This document shows, in pieces, positions 25,613-34,753 of a stretch of DNA of 50,022 bases (positions are counted from its first letter, which is position 1; every line of letters starts with the position of its first letter). This stretch comes from Opitutales bacterium (GTDB lineage Bacteria; Verrucomicrobiota; Verrucomicrobiia; Opitutales; Oceanipulchritudinaceae): the NCBI GenBank assembly GCA_016928295.1, contig JAFGLA010000104.1, positions 1 to 50,022 of the forward strand, written 5' to 3'. The translations under genes and the position numbers were made by a program. The notes below the pieces were generated by a model. The model made no database searches, was not told the DNA's origin, and saw only the letters and a program-made list of their open reading frames with translations.

Positions 25613-28600
25613 CTACTCGCCAGAGGCTTTTGCCATGCGCCGCTTGAACTCCGGCTCCTCTAGCACGATGCTGTGCGCCTCCACAATCACATCCCTCACC
25701 GCCGGATGCGCGTACAGGGCCTCAAAACTGTCCACATCCACGCGCCAGCAAAGAGAGCCGCAAAGAGTCGCCACCGCCAGCTCTCCATCGGCGACCTGAA
25801 AGCCCACCTGCACATTGGCCATGCCGAACTGCCCGAGCAAGTGCTCGTGCATCACCTTCAAGAAGTCCAAGGCCCGCTCGTCAGGCTCCAGCACCCAGAG
25901 CACGTTCCTTACGATGCCCTCCAGCGAACGCTCAAGATCCTGCACACTCTCGACAACCAGTGTGGACTCTCCGTTGCGCCTGCTGACGCGCCCTTCGATA
26001 AGCACCACATTGCCTGACTCAAGCGGATTTTGAGGCTCGGGATGCGCCTCCACCCACGCCGCGCCCTCCTGCGCCGCCTGCTTTTTCCACCTGTCGTAAC
26101 GCTCCTGAAAAGCGTCCATCTTCTTGGCATAGGCGCGCGAATACATGTTCATCTGATAGCTGGAAGTGCGCGTTCCAACGCCCAGAATCGCCCACATCGA
26201 ATTATCCTTCTTACTCATCTTCTTCGCGAACGAAGTGATAACCCCGCAGAGGCGGAACGGGGTCTTGTCCCCCCATTCGAGATACTCGTCGCCATCGAAA
26301 CTGCTAAGCCCTTCGGCTATGCCGTGGAAGCGGTTCATAGGGTGCCCCGAAACGTAAAAGCCGAGCAAGTCCTTCTCATGCTGAAGCTTCTCCGCCATCG
26401 GCATACGCACTTCGTCCAGCATCGGACCGCCCGAAATTAGGTTAGCAGGCTCTGGAGCGCCGAAAAAGTCGAACAAACTCCCCTGCCCCTGCTCGCGTTC
26501 CTGCTGCTCGCGCGCGACATCCTTCAACACAGCGTCCAGTCCGGCGAGCAAAGTCCCGCGGTCCTGCCCCATGTTGTCAAAACCGCCGGTCTTGATAAGG
26601 TTCTCCATCACGCGCTTGTTGACGCTCTTGCCGTCCATGCGCCGGACAAAGTCGTAAAAGTCCTTGAACGGCCCTGCCTCCTTGCGCTCCTTGCATATGG
26701 CGGCGGCGGCGCCTTCGCCCACGCCCTTGATAGCCGCCATGCCGAACAGAATGGTGCCGCTCTCCCCTGTGGAATCGGGCAGCGGGGTGAAGGACTCTCC
26801 CGAACGGTTAACGTCCGGCCCGGCAACCGAAATGCCCATGTTGGACACTTCCTCGATAAAGCCCTTGAGCTTCTCGGCGTTGCCAAGCTCGCAACCCAGA
26901 AGGGCCGCCATGTACTGCACCGGATAGTGCGCCTTCAGATACGCCGTGCGGTAGCTCAGCATCGCGTAAGCGGCACTGTGCGACTTGTTGAAGCCGTAAC
27001 CGGCGAACTTTTCGAGCAAGGCGAAAATCTCCTCGGCCTTTTTCTCGGGAATCTTGTTCGTCTCCATCGCGCCTTTGACGAACTTGGCCCTCTCGGCCTC
27101 CATGACCTCGACCTTCTTCTTGCCCATGGCGCGGCGAAGGATGTCTGCGCCGCCAAGCGTGTAACCGGCGATGCGGCGGGCGGCCTCCATGACCTGCTCC
27201 TGATAGACCATGATGCCGTATGTTTCCCGACACACGTCCTCAAGAAGCGGGTGCGGATACTTTACAGTCTTGGGGTCCATCTTGCCCCGAATGTAGTCGG
27301 GGATAAGGTCCATCGGCCCCGGGCGGTACAGGGCGATAAGGGCGATAATCTCGTCTATGGACGAAATGCGGAACTGTCGGCACAGGCTCTGCATTCCGCC
27401 AGATTCAAGCTGAAACACGCCCACGGTGCGCCCGCTGTTAAGTAAATCGAAGGTCTTCTGGTCTTCCAGCCCCAGCGAACCGATGTCGAAGGACTCGTCC
27501 GCAGTCTCGTGCACAAGGCGCTCGGCATCCGCGATTACGGTCAGGTTCTTCAGACCCAGAAAGTCCATCTTGAGAAGCCCAAGCTCCTCGACCGGCTCCT
27601 TGGGATACTGCGTGGTAAGGGCGCCTTCCTGCAAGGTCAGCGGGACAAACTCCACCAGGGGCCTGTCCCCGATGATAATGCCGCAGGCGTGCTTGCCCGT
27701 GTTGCGCACCATGCCCTCGATGACGCGCCCCTTGGTGAAGATCTCCTCCGCTGCGGGATTGTTGCGCACCTCTGCGGCCAGTTCGCTGCTTTTCTCCAGC
27801 GCCTCGGCCAGCTTGATGTGCAGGTCGTCGGGCACCATCTTGGCTATGCGGTTCGCTTCCGAGAAGGGCAAATCCATCACGCGGGCCATGTCGCGCACGA
27901 CGGCCTTGGCCCCGAAGGTACCGAAGGTAATGATGTTGGACACGCATTCCTCTCCGTATTTCTGACGCACGTATTCCACGACCTCGTCGCGGCGGCGCAT
28001 GCAGAAGTCCACGTCAAAGTCTGGCGGCGACACGCGCTCCGGGTTTAGAAAGCGTTCAAAGAGCAGGCGGAAGCGAATCGGGTCAATATCTGTAATGCCG
28101 ACGCAGTAGGCCACGATGCTGCCAGCGCCGGAGCCGCGTCCCGGGCCGACGGGTATGCCATGCTCACGCGCCCAGGCAATAAAGTCCTGCACGATGAGGA
28201 AGTAATCGCAAAAGCCCGTTCCCGCGATAATCGAAAACTCGTAATCCATGCGGTCCACGAGCTGGTGCGCGAAGTCCTTGTCCTGCCCCTTCCTTGGAAC
28301 GTAGCTCTCGGGGTGAAAGTAATCTATCCCGTAACGCTTCAGCATTCCGGCGGCGCAAATATCCAGAAGCATGGAACCCTTGACGCGGATGCTCTCCTTT
28401 TCCGCCTCCTTGAAGCTGAAGCTCGGCTCCTTGCCCGAAGCCTCCAGGAGTCCGTTCTTGAGCGTGGAATAGCGTTCCATCAGCACATCCATGCGGGCGC
28501 TGTTTCGCGGCTCGAAGCTCTCCGGCATGGTAAACACCGGGTAGTGATTCTCGCCGAAGGGCAACTTCGCCTCGCACATCTCAGCAACGAGCAGAGTGTT

Positions 28601-29482
28601 GTCCATGCAATCGGGAATCTCGCCGTATATCTGAGCCATCTCGTCGCGGCTCTTCATGAAGAACTCCTGCTTGGTGAAGCGGAATCTCTTCTCGTCGATG
28701 CGTTTGGCCCCCGTCTGGATGCAAAGAAGAGCGTCGTGCGGGTCCCAGTCGCTTTTCAGGGTGTAGTGCACGTCGTTCGTGCACACGGTGCGGACGCCGA
28801 ACTCGCGGGCTATCTTCAGAATGTCGCGGTCTATAAGAATCTGTTCCGAAAGACCGTGGTTCATCAGCTCGGCAAAGTAGTTCTCCTTTCCGAATATCTC
28901 GATAAAGCGTCCCATCCAGCGCCGCGCCCCGTCCCAGTCTCCGCGCAGAAGGTGCTGCGGGACAACGCCCTGCATACAGCCGGTGAACCCGACAAGCCCC
29001 TTGCTGTTCGCGGCCAGAGTCTCGATGTCCACGCGCGGCTTGTAGTACAGGCCCTTGGTGTGAGCCATGGTCACGATTCGGGCCAGATTCTGGTAGCCTT
29101 CGAAGTTGCGGGCGAGAAGGCCCATGTGAAAGGTCTTGCCCTTGAGAGAATCCCCCGCGTCGTCCGCCTCCTCGTTGGCCCCGCCTCGCGAACGCCGCTG
29201 CGGATGCTCCGTCATTGCGTGGTCAACGACAAGGTACACCTCGCAGCCGAAAATCGGCTTAACAGGGAACTTCTTCGAGGTTTTGTAGAAATCCGCCAGA
29301 CCGAAAAGGTTGCCGTGGTCGGTCAGGGCAAGGGCGGGCATGTTGAGCTGTTCGGCGCGCTTGAGAAGATTCCCCACGCGGGCACAACCGTCCAGAAGGC
29401 TGTAATCGGAGTGCACATGCAGGTGAACGAAAGGCTGCTGCTTGGGAGCGTCCGTGGCGGGCTGTGGGGCTGCGTCTGACAT
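25613..29482 (-). CDS. dnaE: DNA polymerase III alpha subunit
   Basis: Replicative polymerase, C-family. The N-terminal PHP domain begins FVHLHVHSDYSLLDGCARV (about residues 18-36) and has LALTDHGNLFGLADFYK. Catalytic Asp residues lie in PPDFDVDFCMRRRDEVVEYV near 488. The palm/fingers motifs GPGRGSGAGSIVAYCVGITD and GFNKSHSAAYAMLSYRTAYLK are clear, then an HhH and an OB-fold region toward the end. 1289 residues, longer than the usual ~1160 because of a charged insertion near residue 95-110 (HPQRRSRGGANEEADD) and C-terminal additions. The ATG of MSDAAPQPATD is chosen over one 33 bases upstream. It converges with the TPR gene, leaving 12 bases. Confidence 0.97.
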   Translation of the reverse strand: MSDAAPQPATDAPKQQPFVHLHVHSDYSLLDGCARVGNLLKRAEQLNMPALALTDHGNLFGLADFYKTSKKFPVKPIFGCEVYLVVDHAMTEHPQRRSRGGANEEADDAGDSLKGKTFHMGLLARNFEGYQNLARIVTMAHTKGLYYKPRVDIETLAANSKGLVGFTGCMQGVVPQHLLRGDWDGARRWMGRFIEIFGKENYFAELMNHGLSEQILIDRDILKIAREFGVRTVCTNDVHYTLKSDWDPHDALLCIQTGAKRIDEKRFRFTKQEFFMKSRDEMAQIYGEIPDCMDNTLLVAEMCEAKLPFGENHYPVFTMPESFEPRNSARMDVLMERYSTLKNGLLEASGKEPSFSFKEAEKESIRVKGSMLLDICAAGMLKRYGIDYFHPESYVPRKGQDKDFAHQLVDRMDYEFSIIAGTGFCDYFLIVQDFIAWAREHGIPVGPGRGSGAGSIVAYCVGITDIDPIRFRLLFERFLNPERVSPPDFDVDFCMRRRDEVVEYVRQKYGEECVSNIITFGTFGAKAVVRDMARVMDLPFSEANRIAKMVPDDLHIKLAEALEKSSELAAEVRNNPAAEEIFTKGRVIEGMVRNTGKHACGIIIGDRPLVEFVPLTLQEGALTTQYPKEPVEELGLLKMDFLGLKNLTVIADAERLVHETADESFDIGSLGLEDQKTFDLLNSGRTVGVFQLESGGMQSLCRQFRISSIDEIIALIALYRPGPMDLIPDYIRGKMDPKTVKYPHPLLEDVCRETYGIMVYQEQVMEAARRIAGYTLGGADILRRAMGKKKVEVMEAERAKFVKGAMETNKIPEKKAEEIFALLEKFAGYGFNKSHSAAYAMLSYRTAYLKAHYPVQYMAALLGCELGNAEKLKGFIEEVSNMGISVAGPDVNRSGESFTPLPDSTGESGTILFGMAAIKGVGEGAAAAICKERKEAGPFKDFYDFVRRMDGKSVNKRVMENLIKTGGFDNMGQDRGTLLAGLDAVLKDVAREQQEREQGQGSLFDFFGAPEPANLISGGPMLDEVRMPMAEKLQHEKDLLGFYVSGHPMNRFHGIAEGLSSFDGDEYLEWGDKTPFRLCGVITSFAKKMSKKDNSMWAILGVGTRTSSYQMNMYSRAYAKKMDAFQERYDRWKKQAAQEGAAWVEAHPEPQNPLESGNVVLIEGRVSRRNGESTLVVESVQDLERSLEGIVRNVLWVLEPDERALDFLKVMHEHLLGQFGMANVQVGFQVADGELAVATLCGSLCWRVDVDSFEALYAHPAVRDVIVEAHSIVLEEPEFKRRMAKASGE

Positions 29483-29635
29483 GCACCTTTGATTCAAATG
29501 CTCCACCCGCCCCAAGGCAAGGAAGGGTTGTTAACATTCCTCACTGCCCCCTATCTGCGTCCTCATGCACGGTTTTCCCGCACATGAGGGCGCAGCTTGG
29601 AACAAACTAAGCGCAATGTATTGCTCAAAAAGCAA

Positions 29636-31717
29636 TTACCACTGCCTGCTTATACTCGCATACACAAAGCGCCCGGGTTCGTTGACAACCAGCGGCTGGG
29701 CCGATGCACCGGCCAGGACATCCCATTCATACGAGTTTGCCAGCGCGTAAGTCTGGTCAAAGAGGTTGTCCACGCCAGCGACAAAGGTCCATGAACCGGC
29801 GCTTACGCCAACTCTCATGTTCACGACGTTCCATGAATCAAGCAGAGTCTCGCCGGCGTCGCTGTCGATGCGCTCGCACTTGTCCCCATGAACAAGCCCG
29901 ATACTGCCGAACAGGCGCAGATACCTACCCGCGATGCTGTGCTGGCCCTGATAATCGAGCGCGACGCTTCCCTTGAAGGGAGCCATCTGCCCCAGATCCC
30001 AGTCCTCGTTATTTGAAGGCAGGCTGTCCTTTCGCCCGCGCTGCAAGGCCGCGCCAGCGTTCAGACTGAAGCCGGAGCCCAGCTCGACACCGGCTTTCGC
30101 GTCCGCTCCGTAGATATGGGCATCGATGTTCTCGTAGCTTTTCCAGCCCTCATCGGTAAGAACTTGATAGATATAGTCTTCAAGATCGGAGTAAAAGCCC
30201 TTCACCTGAAGGCTCCAGCGCCCCGCGTGCAGGCGCAGCCCCAGGTCCGCCTCGGTGTTCGATACTGGCTCAAGCTCGGGATTGCCAAAGTAAGCCGCCC
30301 CGCTCTGGATGTAGCGTTCTACGCCCGTTGGCGTGCGGTAGCTGCGGCCGACTCCGGCAAATGCGTCCACGCTGCCGTTTATTTGCCTGCGAAGGGATAC
30401 AAACCCGCCGGTCATCGTGTCTGTTCTCCTGTTCGCGTTGCTGATTTTTGCAGAATGCGTCAGGGCTTCGTCAGCGCGGGTTCTTACGCGATCTACACGA
30501 ATACCGGCGCTTAGTGTCCAGCCGTCAAACTCCGAGTCGCTGCGGGCGAAGGCACCAATATGCGCCTCGTTTACGCTCGGAACTAGTATGCCGTTAAGGA
30601 GCGCGCCCGTTGTCTCGTTGAACACGTCAGCCTCCCAGTCTTTCTCAAACGCATCCGCCCCAATGCTTAGTGCGGTTCCGGCAACACGCGCTTTGTTCTC
30701 CACCGCACCCCCCATAATGCTGGTCTTGGCGCGGACTTTCTTAGGCACAGCCACTTCGCGGTACCTCTGTGTGGGATAATGCCCCACATCGTTGTAATAG
30801 GCGCGCACAAGCAGCTCCTCGCTCCAAGGGCCAAGCTCCCGCAAAGTCCACTCCGCACGGGCAAGGCCCGTCGTTTCCTTGGCGGTGTCCATCTCCACGC
30901 GGGAGGTGAGAATGTCGCGCGCCTCTCCGTAGGCGTATTCCACGAGCAGCTCGCCCTTGGCCCCCGTTCGGGCTTTCACAGCGCCCCACAGGTCGTTTTT
31001 ACTGAAGGCATCGGCCTTCTTGCCTTTGTTGTTGTACGCGGCGCTGCGGCCTTCGCGAAGCTGCCAGAGGGCCACTCCGTCGCCGTCCTCGTACTGGCCG
31101 GACTGCGAATAATTGTAGCCGAGCAGTGCTTGGACCGCTTCCGTGCCCATGCTGCTGCTGAAGCCAGCGCTTGCAAAGTCGTATGAACCGATTCGAGCAA
31201 GAAGCTGACCGGTGAAACGTTCCTGCGGTTCGCGGGTGATAACGTCCACATAGCCGCCAAGGTTGCCCGAACGGCTGACGTCAAAAGGCCCCTCGCGCAC
31301 GACAATCCTGTCCACGGTCAGGAGGTTGATATGCGAAAGGGCCGGGTCTTTGCGGCTGCCGCAGGCGCCTTCGATAAAGCCGCCATTCACCAACACGGGC
31401 AGATTTGCCTGACTGAACCCGCGCAGGTTCACCTCGTTGCCGTAGCCGCTTTTGCGGACCATGGTGGCTTCTGCAAGCTCTGCGGCGATTAGTTCGGACA
31501 AATCCGTTATCTTGTACAAGGCAACGGACTGGCTGCCGATTTGCTGTTCGGACTGCTCGATGGGTGGCGCCTCGACAACGAGGGTGTCCAGCGTGATGTA
31601 TTTGGACTGCTCCTCTTGCGCACCACCTGCGGCATCTTGAGAATAGGCCTGTGAGGCACTGAAAAGCATCGCGGCAAAAAGCGGCGCGTATGCTTTTGTA
31701 TTACGATTTAAGTACAT
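29636..31717 (-). CDS. TonB-dependent outer-membrane receptor, probably for a metal
   Basis: 693 residues with a signal peptide (LFAAMLFSASQAYS), a TonB-box-like stretch (YITLDTLVVEAPP), a plug domain (about 50-165; EVNLRGFSQANLPVLVNGG, IVVREGPFDVSRSGNLGGYV) and a 22-strand-type barrel ending in an aromatic residue (VYASISRQW). The plug motif GACGSRKDP resembles the copper receptors OprC/NosA, where a Cys and Met bind copper; here the Met position appears to be Lys, so copper is only a suggestion. The His/Cys-rich membrane gene lies just upstream on the same strand. Confidence 0.85.
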   Translation of the reverse strand: MYLNRNTKAYAPLFAAMLFSASQAYSQDAAGGAQEEQSKYITLDTLVVEAPPIEQSEQQIGSQSVALYKITDLSELIAAELAEATMVRKSGYGNEVNLRGFSQANLPVLVNGGFIEGACGSRKDPALSHINLLTVDRIVVREGPFDVSRSGNLGGYVDVITREPQERFTGQLLARIGSYDFASAGFSSSMGTEAVQALLGYNYSQSGQYEDGDGVALWQLREGRSAAYNNKGKKADAFSKNDLWGAVKARTGAKGELLVEYAYGEARDILTSRVEMDTAKETTGLARAEWTLRELGPWSEELLVRAYYNDVGHYPTQRYREVAVPKKVRAKTSIMGGAVENKARVAGTALSIGADAFEKDWEADVFNETTGALLNGILVPSVNEAHIGAFARSDSEFDGWTLSAGIRVDRVRTRADEALTHSAKISNANRRTDTMTGGFVSLRRQINGSVDAFAGVGRSYRTPTGVERYIQSGAAYFGNPELEPVSNTEADLGLRLHAGRWSLQVKGFYSDLEDYIYQVLTDEGWKSYENIDAHIYGADAKAGVELGSGFSLNAGAALQRGRKDSLPSNNEDWDLGQMAPFKGSVALDYQGQHSIAGRYLRLFGSIGLVHGDKCERIDSDAGETLLDSWNVVNMRVGVSAGSWTFVAGVDNLFDQTYALANSYEWDVLAGASAQPLVVNEPGRFVYASISRQW

Positions 31718-31821
31718 AAAAAGCCTGTCATTAAAAAAAGGGTCAAAGAAACTCCGCCTGCTCCCGCAGCGCGGTAATATACGGGGAAAAGCAACGCCAA
31801 GATGGCGCTGCTATATAAGAC

Positions 31822-32187
31822 TTACGCCGCGATCGGTGGCGCGTTACTTTCCGGCCAGAGGCGCAGCTTGAAACAGCGCGGTGCCTGCCGTTCGCTGACG
31901 AGTGGAAGCACTCGCTCAAACCTCGCAAAACGCGGACCAACAAAAACGGGAACGGGTATGATGCCATGACCCGCGGCAAAATGCGTCACTACGCAAGCGG
32001 CGCAATCATGCTCGTGGCTTGAACCGCCGTCGCAATCACCCCTGCAGGCATGATCTGCATGATGACAGACCTTTTCATGAAGGATGGGACTGGCGGCCAG
32101 AACATCCAGCATCAAAACAAGCAGAACGCCGACAATCGCCGCAAAGCGATGAAGCCCGTCATGCCTGTGCTGGAAAAAGCCGTTCAT
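31822..32187 (-). CDS. His/Cys-rich membrane protein upstream of a TonB receptor
   Basis: 121 residues from the ATG of MNGFFQHRHDGL (an ATG 21 bases upstream is possible). One hydrophobic segment (FAAIVGVLLVLMLDVLAASP) is followed by a metal-binding-like stretch: LHEKVCHHADHACRGDC, then SSHEHDCAACVVTHFAAGHG. The spacing resembles DUF2946-like proteins often found beside metal TonB receptors. Role in capturing copper, zinc or iron at the envelope is inferred from composition and its position 104 bases before the receptor gene. Confidence 0.7.
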   Translation of the reverse strand: MNGFFQHRHDGLHRFAAIVGVLLVLMLDVLAASPILHEKVCHHADHACRGDCDGGSSHEHDCAACVVTHFAAGHGIIPVPVFVGPRFARFERVLPLVSERQAPRCFKLRLWPESNAPPIAA

Positions 32188-32373
32188 ATGCTGTGTTTCA
32201 CACCCCAAAGATACAGCCTAGCAAAGCTGTCAATACGGGGACGAGAAGTGGTGCGCGCATATTAAAACCCTCAGTCCTAGTCTGGAAAACCTCCGGAATT
32301 GCGCAAAACCACTACGTGACTCCGCCAAAACGAGGATTTCCATCGTTTGAAGGCACTTGGCAAAGCGCCGGAT

Positions 32374-32661
32374 CTACTTGCCGAAGTGATACACGCGCTC
32401 GTTCGGCTTGGTAAAGCCCAGCTTCTCCCGCACGACGCGGTCGATAAACTCGGGATCGTCGAGCACCATGCGCAGATATTCCTGCCGCTCGCGGAGCTCG
32501 GTCTGACGCGCCTCAAGGACGGCTGCCAGCTCCACTTCCTTCTGCTTGAAGGCGCTATACTCCCTGTATGTCCCAAGCAATGCGGTCCCCATCACTGCAA
32601 TGACCAAAACCAGCACTGCACTGAGGATGTAAACGAGGCCCTTTGCGATGAATCTGAACAT
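32374..32661 (-). CDS. ftsB: FtsB/DivIC-like septum formation initiator
   Basis: 95 residues: one N-terminal membrane helix (GLVYILSAVLVLVIAVMGTA), a coiled coil (YSAFKQKEVELAAVLEARQT), and the conserved end DDPEFIDRVVREKLGFTKPN typical of FtsB/DivIC, a divisome linker with FtsL and FtsQ. The ATG of MFRFIAKG is chosen; a longer upstream reading is not family-like. Enolase, the common neighbour of ftsB in other phyla, lies about 3 kb away here. Confidence 0.9.
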   Translation of the reverse strand: MFRFIAKGLVYILSAVLVLVIAVMGTALLGTYREYSAFKQKEVELAAVLEARQTELRERQEYLRMVLDDPEFIDRVVREKLGFTKPNERVYHFGK

Positions 32662-32961
32662 GAGGGGTAATTGGGTATTAAGATAACGGCACAATCTGCC
32701 AAGGGAAAGAAAAAAGAACCCTGCAAAGCTAAGGCAAACGCCCCATAAACGCGCGGCCAATTTCAAAAGGCACCGGCAATGCATAGCCACCCGCAGAGAA
32801 TCCCACGCCCAAAGGCTTGGCTAACATATACATATGCAGCATCACCGCCATTAACACCCAATCCCTTGACGACAATACCGCAACCCAGCAGCACTCAACC
32901 ACTTGGGAGAGGTGAAAGTTCACGATTTTTTTATGGCTGTCTCATAAGGGAAAGTCTGCTA

Positions 32962-33795
32962 ATGTTTGATAGAGCAAGACATCACGGCATGTATCAAAAG
33001 TATTACGGATTCAGGGAACAGCCATTCAGCATTACGCCTGACCCCAGATTTCTGTATCTTAGCCCGACCCACATGGACGCGCTCCAGCACCTGCGCTACG
33101 GAGTGGAGCAGAAAAAGGGCTTCATCGTGCTGACAGGAGAAGTCGGCTGCGGAAAGACCACAGTTTGCCGCCGCCTGCTGGGGGAGCTTGACCCCGCCCG
33201 CTACGACACGGCCCTGATACTCAACCCCCGCCTGAGCGAAACGCAGCTACTGCGCGCAATCCTGACCGAGCTTGGAGAGAAAAAGCCGGGCAAGACCCGT
33301 GTCGAGATGACCGACAAGCTCAATGCCCTGCTCCTCGACCGCGTGGGCAGAGGCAAGGACGTAGTCCTTATAATAGACGAGTCACAGAACCTTTCCTTCG
33401 ACACGATCGAGCACCTTCGCCTGCTTTCCAACCTTGAGACGGACACGCAGAAACTATTGCAGATCATACTAATAGGGCAGCCGGAGCTTGCCCAGATGCT
33501 CAAGCAGGAACGACTCCGCCAACTACGCCAGCGCGTGCAGGTGTTCTACGAGCTGAAGCCGCTCAGCCTGGACGAAGTATCAACCTATATCCACCACCGC
33601 GTAAGCCTTGCGGGCAACGGAGGACGCCCTTCATTTACGCCCCGCGCCTGCAAATCCATTTATAAAGCCAGCAAAGGCATACCCAGAATAATAAACCAAC
33701 TCTGCGACAAAGCGCTGTTGTCCGCCTACGTCCGCAACGCGGACTCTGTCACATGGTGGGACGCCAGACGCGCGCGCAAGGAGACCCAATTATGA
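32962..33795 (+). CDS. ExeA/GspA-like AAA ATPase
   Basis: 277 residues. MYQKYYGFREQPFSITPDPR and FLYLSPTHMDALQHLRYGVE at the N-terminus are hallmarks of the ExeA/GspA family. Walker A is LTGEVGCGKTTVCRRLLGEL and Walker B is VVLIIDESQNLS. In secretion-type systems this ATPase works with a GspB-like membrane protein to help assemble the outer-membrane secretin. The ATG of MFDRARHHG is used; another ATG 27 bases downstream (MYQKYYGF) is possible. It overlaps the GspB-like gene by 4 bases. Confidence 0.92.
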   Translation: MFDRARHHGMYQKYYGFREQPFSITPDPRFLYLSPTHMDALQHLRYGVEQKKGFIVLTGEVGCGKTTVCRRLLGELDPARYDTALILNPRLSETQLLRAILTELGEKKPGKTRVEMTDKLNALLLDRVGRGKDVVLIIDESQNLSFDTIEHLRLLSNLETDTQKLLQIILIGQPELAQMLKQERLRQLRQRVQVFYELKPLSLDEVSTYIHHRVSLAGNGGRPSFTPRACKSIYKASKGIPRIINQLCDKALLSAYVRNADSVTWWDARRARKETQL

Positions 33796-34499
33796 GCCTC
33801 ATAAACGACGCACTGAAAAAAGCACAGGCAAACTCCCAAACTGCTGCCGCATCAAGCAATGATGGCTCAGCGCCCAACTCCATGCAAAGACGCGCAACCC
33901 CGCCCCCTTCGCAATCCCTTGCCCAATGGATGGCGATAATCGGCATCCTAGCCCTCGTGTTCACCGTGGCAAGCTGGGGCCGCGCCGACAAAGACGGCTC
34001 AAATAAAGATGAGCAAGCAGCCAAGAAACTTGCGAGCGACGCAACGGAAAGCCCTGCCGCGCAAACGCCTGAGGCGGCGGCTCCTGCCCAACAAGCCCCC
34101 ACCGGCCCAATTACAAGGACCAAGGAAGCCATAGCGGCGTCTGAAGAACTGAACGCTGACCTTGACGATGTGCTTGGCAAAGAAGGAGTTCCAGCCCAGC
34201 CGGAAGCAAGCCAGCAAACAGTAGCTGCCGCTATCGAACAAGCCCCTGCTCCCGTTGTCGAAAAACCGCAGGCGCCGATGCCGGACGATAGCATTGCCCG
34301 TTTTGTGGACTCCATACAGGTGCGCGGTGCCGGACGGGGCAAGGTGTTGCTACTGGTCCCCGGGCAGACGGAAGCCACAGCCTTCACGCCCGGGATGTTG
34401 GTGGATGCAACAAGGGAAGTCTATCTGGCGGAAATCGGCAAAGGCAGACTGGTGTTCAAGGACGCTAGAGGAGTCCCATACGCCAAGGCCATGCAGTAA
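33792..34499 (+). CDS. GspB-like membrane protein, partner of ExeA
   Basis: 235 residues beginning MSLINDALKKAQA, the classic GspB/ExeB start. One membrane helix (WMAIIGILALVFTVASW, about 50-66) is followed by a long Pro/Ala-rich linker and a folded end (GKVLLLVPGQTEATAFTPGM...). Its ATG overlaps the ATPase stop. No secretin, GspE or pseudopilin genes are in the window, so the pair is an orphan here; type II secretion or type IV pilus assembly are both possible. Confidence 0.85.
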   Translation: MSLINDALKKAQANSQTAAASSNDGSAPNSMQRRATPPPSQSLAQWMAIIGILALVFTVASWGRADKDGSNKDEQAAKKLASDATESPAAQTPEAAAPAQQAPTGPITRTKEAIAASEELNADLDDVLGKEGVPAQPEASQQTVAAAIEQAPAPVVEKPQAPMPDDSIARFVDSIQVRGAGRGKVLLLVPGQTEATAFTPGMLVDATREVYLAEIGKGRLVFKDARGVPYAKAMQ

Positions 34500-34514
34500 A
34501 CCTCGCTGCCAGCC

Positions 34515-34533
34515 CATTGCCGATTGGGCAATG
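34515..34533. terminator. Possible hairpin after the GspB-like gene
   Basis: CATTGCC/GGCAATG form a 7-bp stem with a 5-base loop 16 bases after the stop. No T-run follows, so termination is uncertain. Confidence 0.35.
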
Positions 34534-34661
34534 CCCAAAGGCTAGCGAATGCGCCTACGGCAAATCCTCGCCGCGAAACGAGGCGCCGCAAAAAACGCTG
34601 GCGAAAGCTCAGTAATTTTCTCACGCGTACAAACGCCAACAGGTCAAAAGATTATGACAAT

Positions 34662-34674
34662 ATAACGCCGTTAT
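34662..34674. promoter_or_regulatory. 13-bp palindrome upstream of the Vps62-like gene
   Basis: ATAACG-C-CGTTAT is a perfect inverted repeat about 80 bases before the start, in an AT-rich patch; it may be an operator. No regulator can be assigned. Confidence 0.35.
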
Positions 34675-34753
34675 TGTTGTTCCGGATGAAATTGCGCTTA
34701 CACTGTCATTCGCACATCCGTGCAAATACAACAACCCCTCAATATCCAGCTCA

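Noticed and set aside
28160-29479. 439-codon open frame on the plus strand opposite dnaE
   Set aside because: Shadow of dnaE; no recognisable domain.
32779-32961. N-terminal extension of the ExeA-like ATPase
   Set aside because: Overlaps no conserved region; the family start MYQKYYGF-type motif follows the ATG at 32962.
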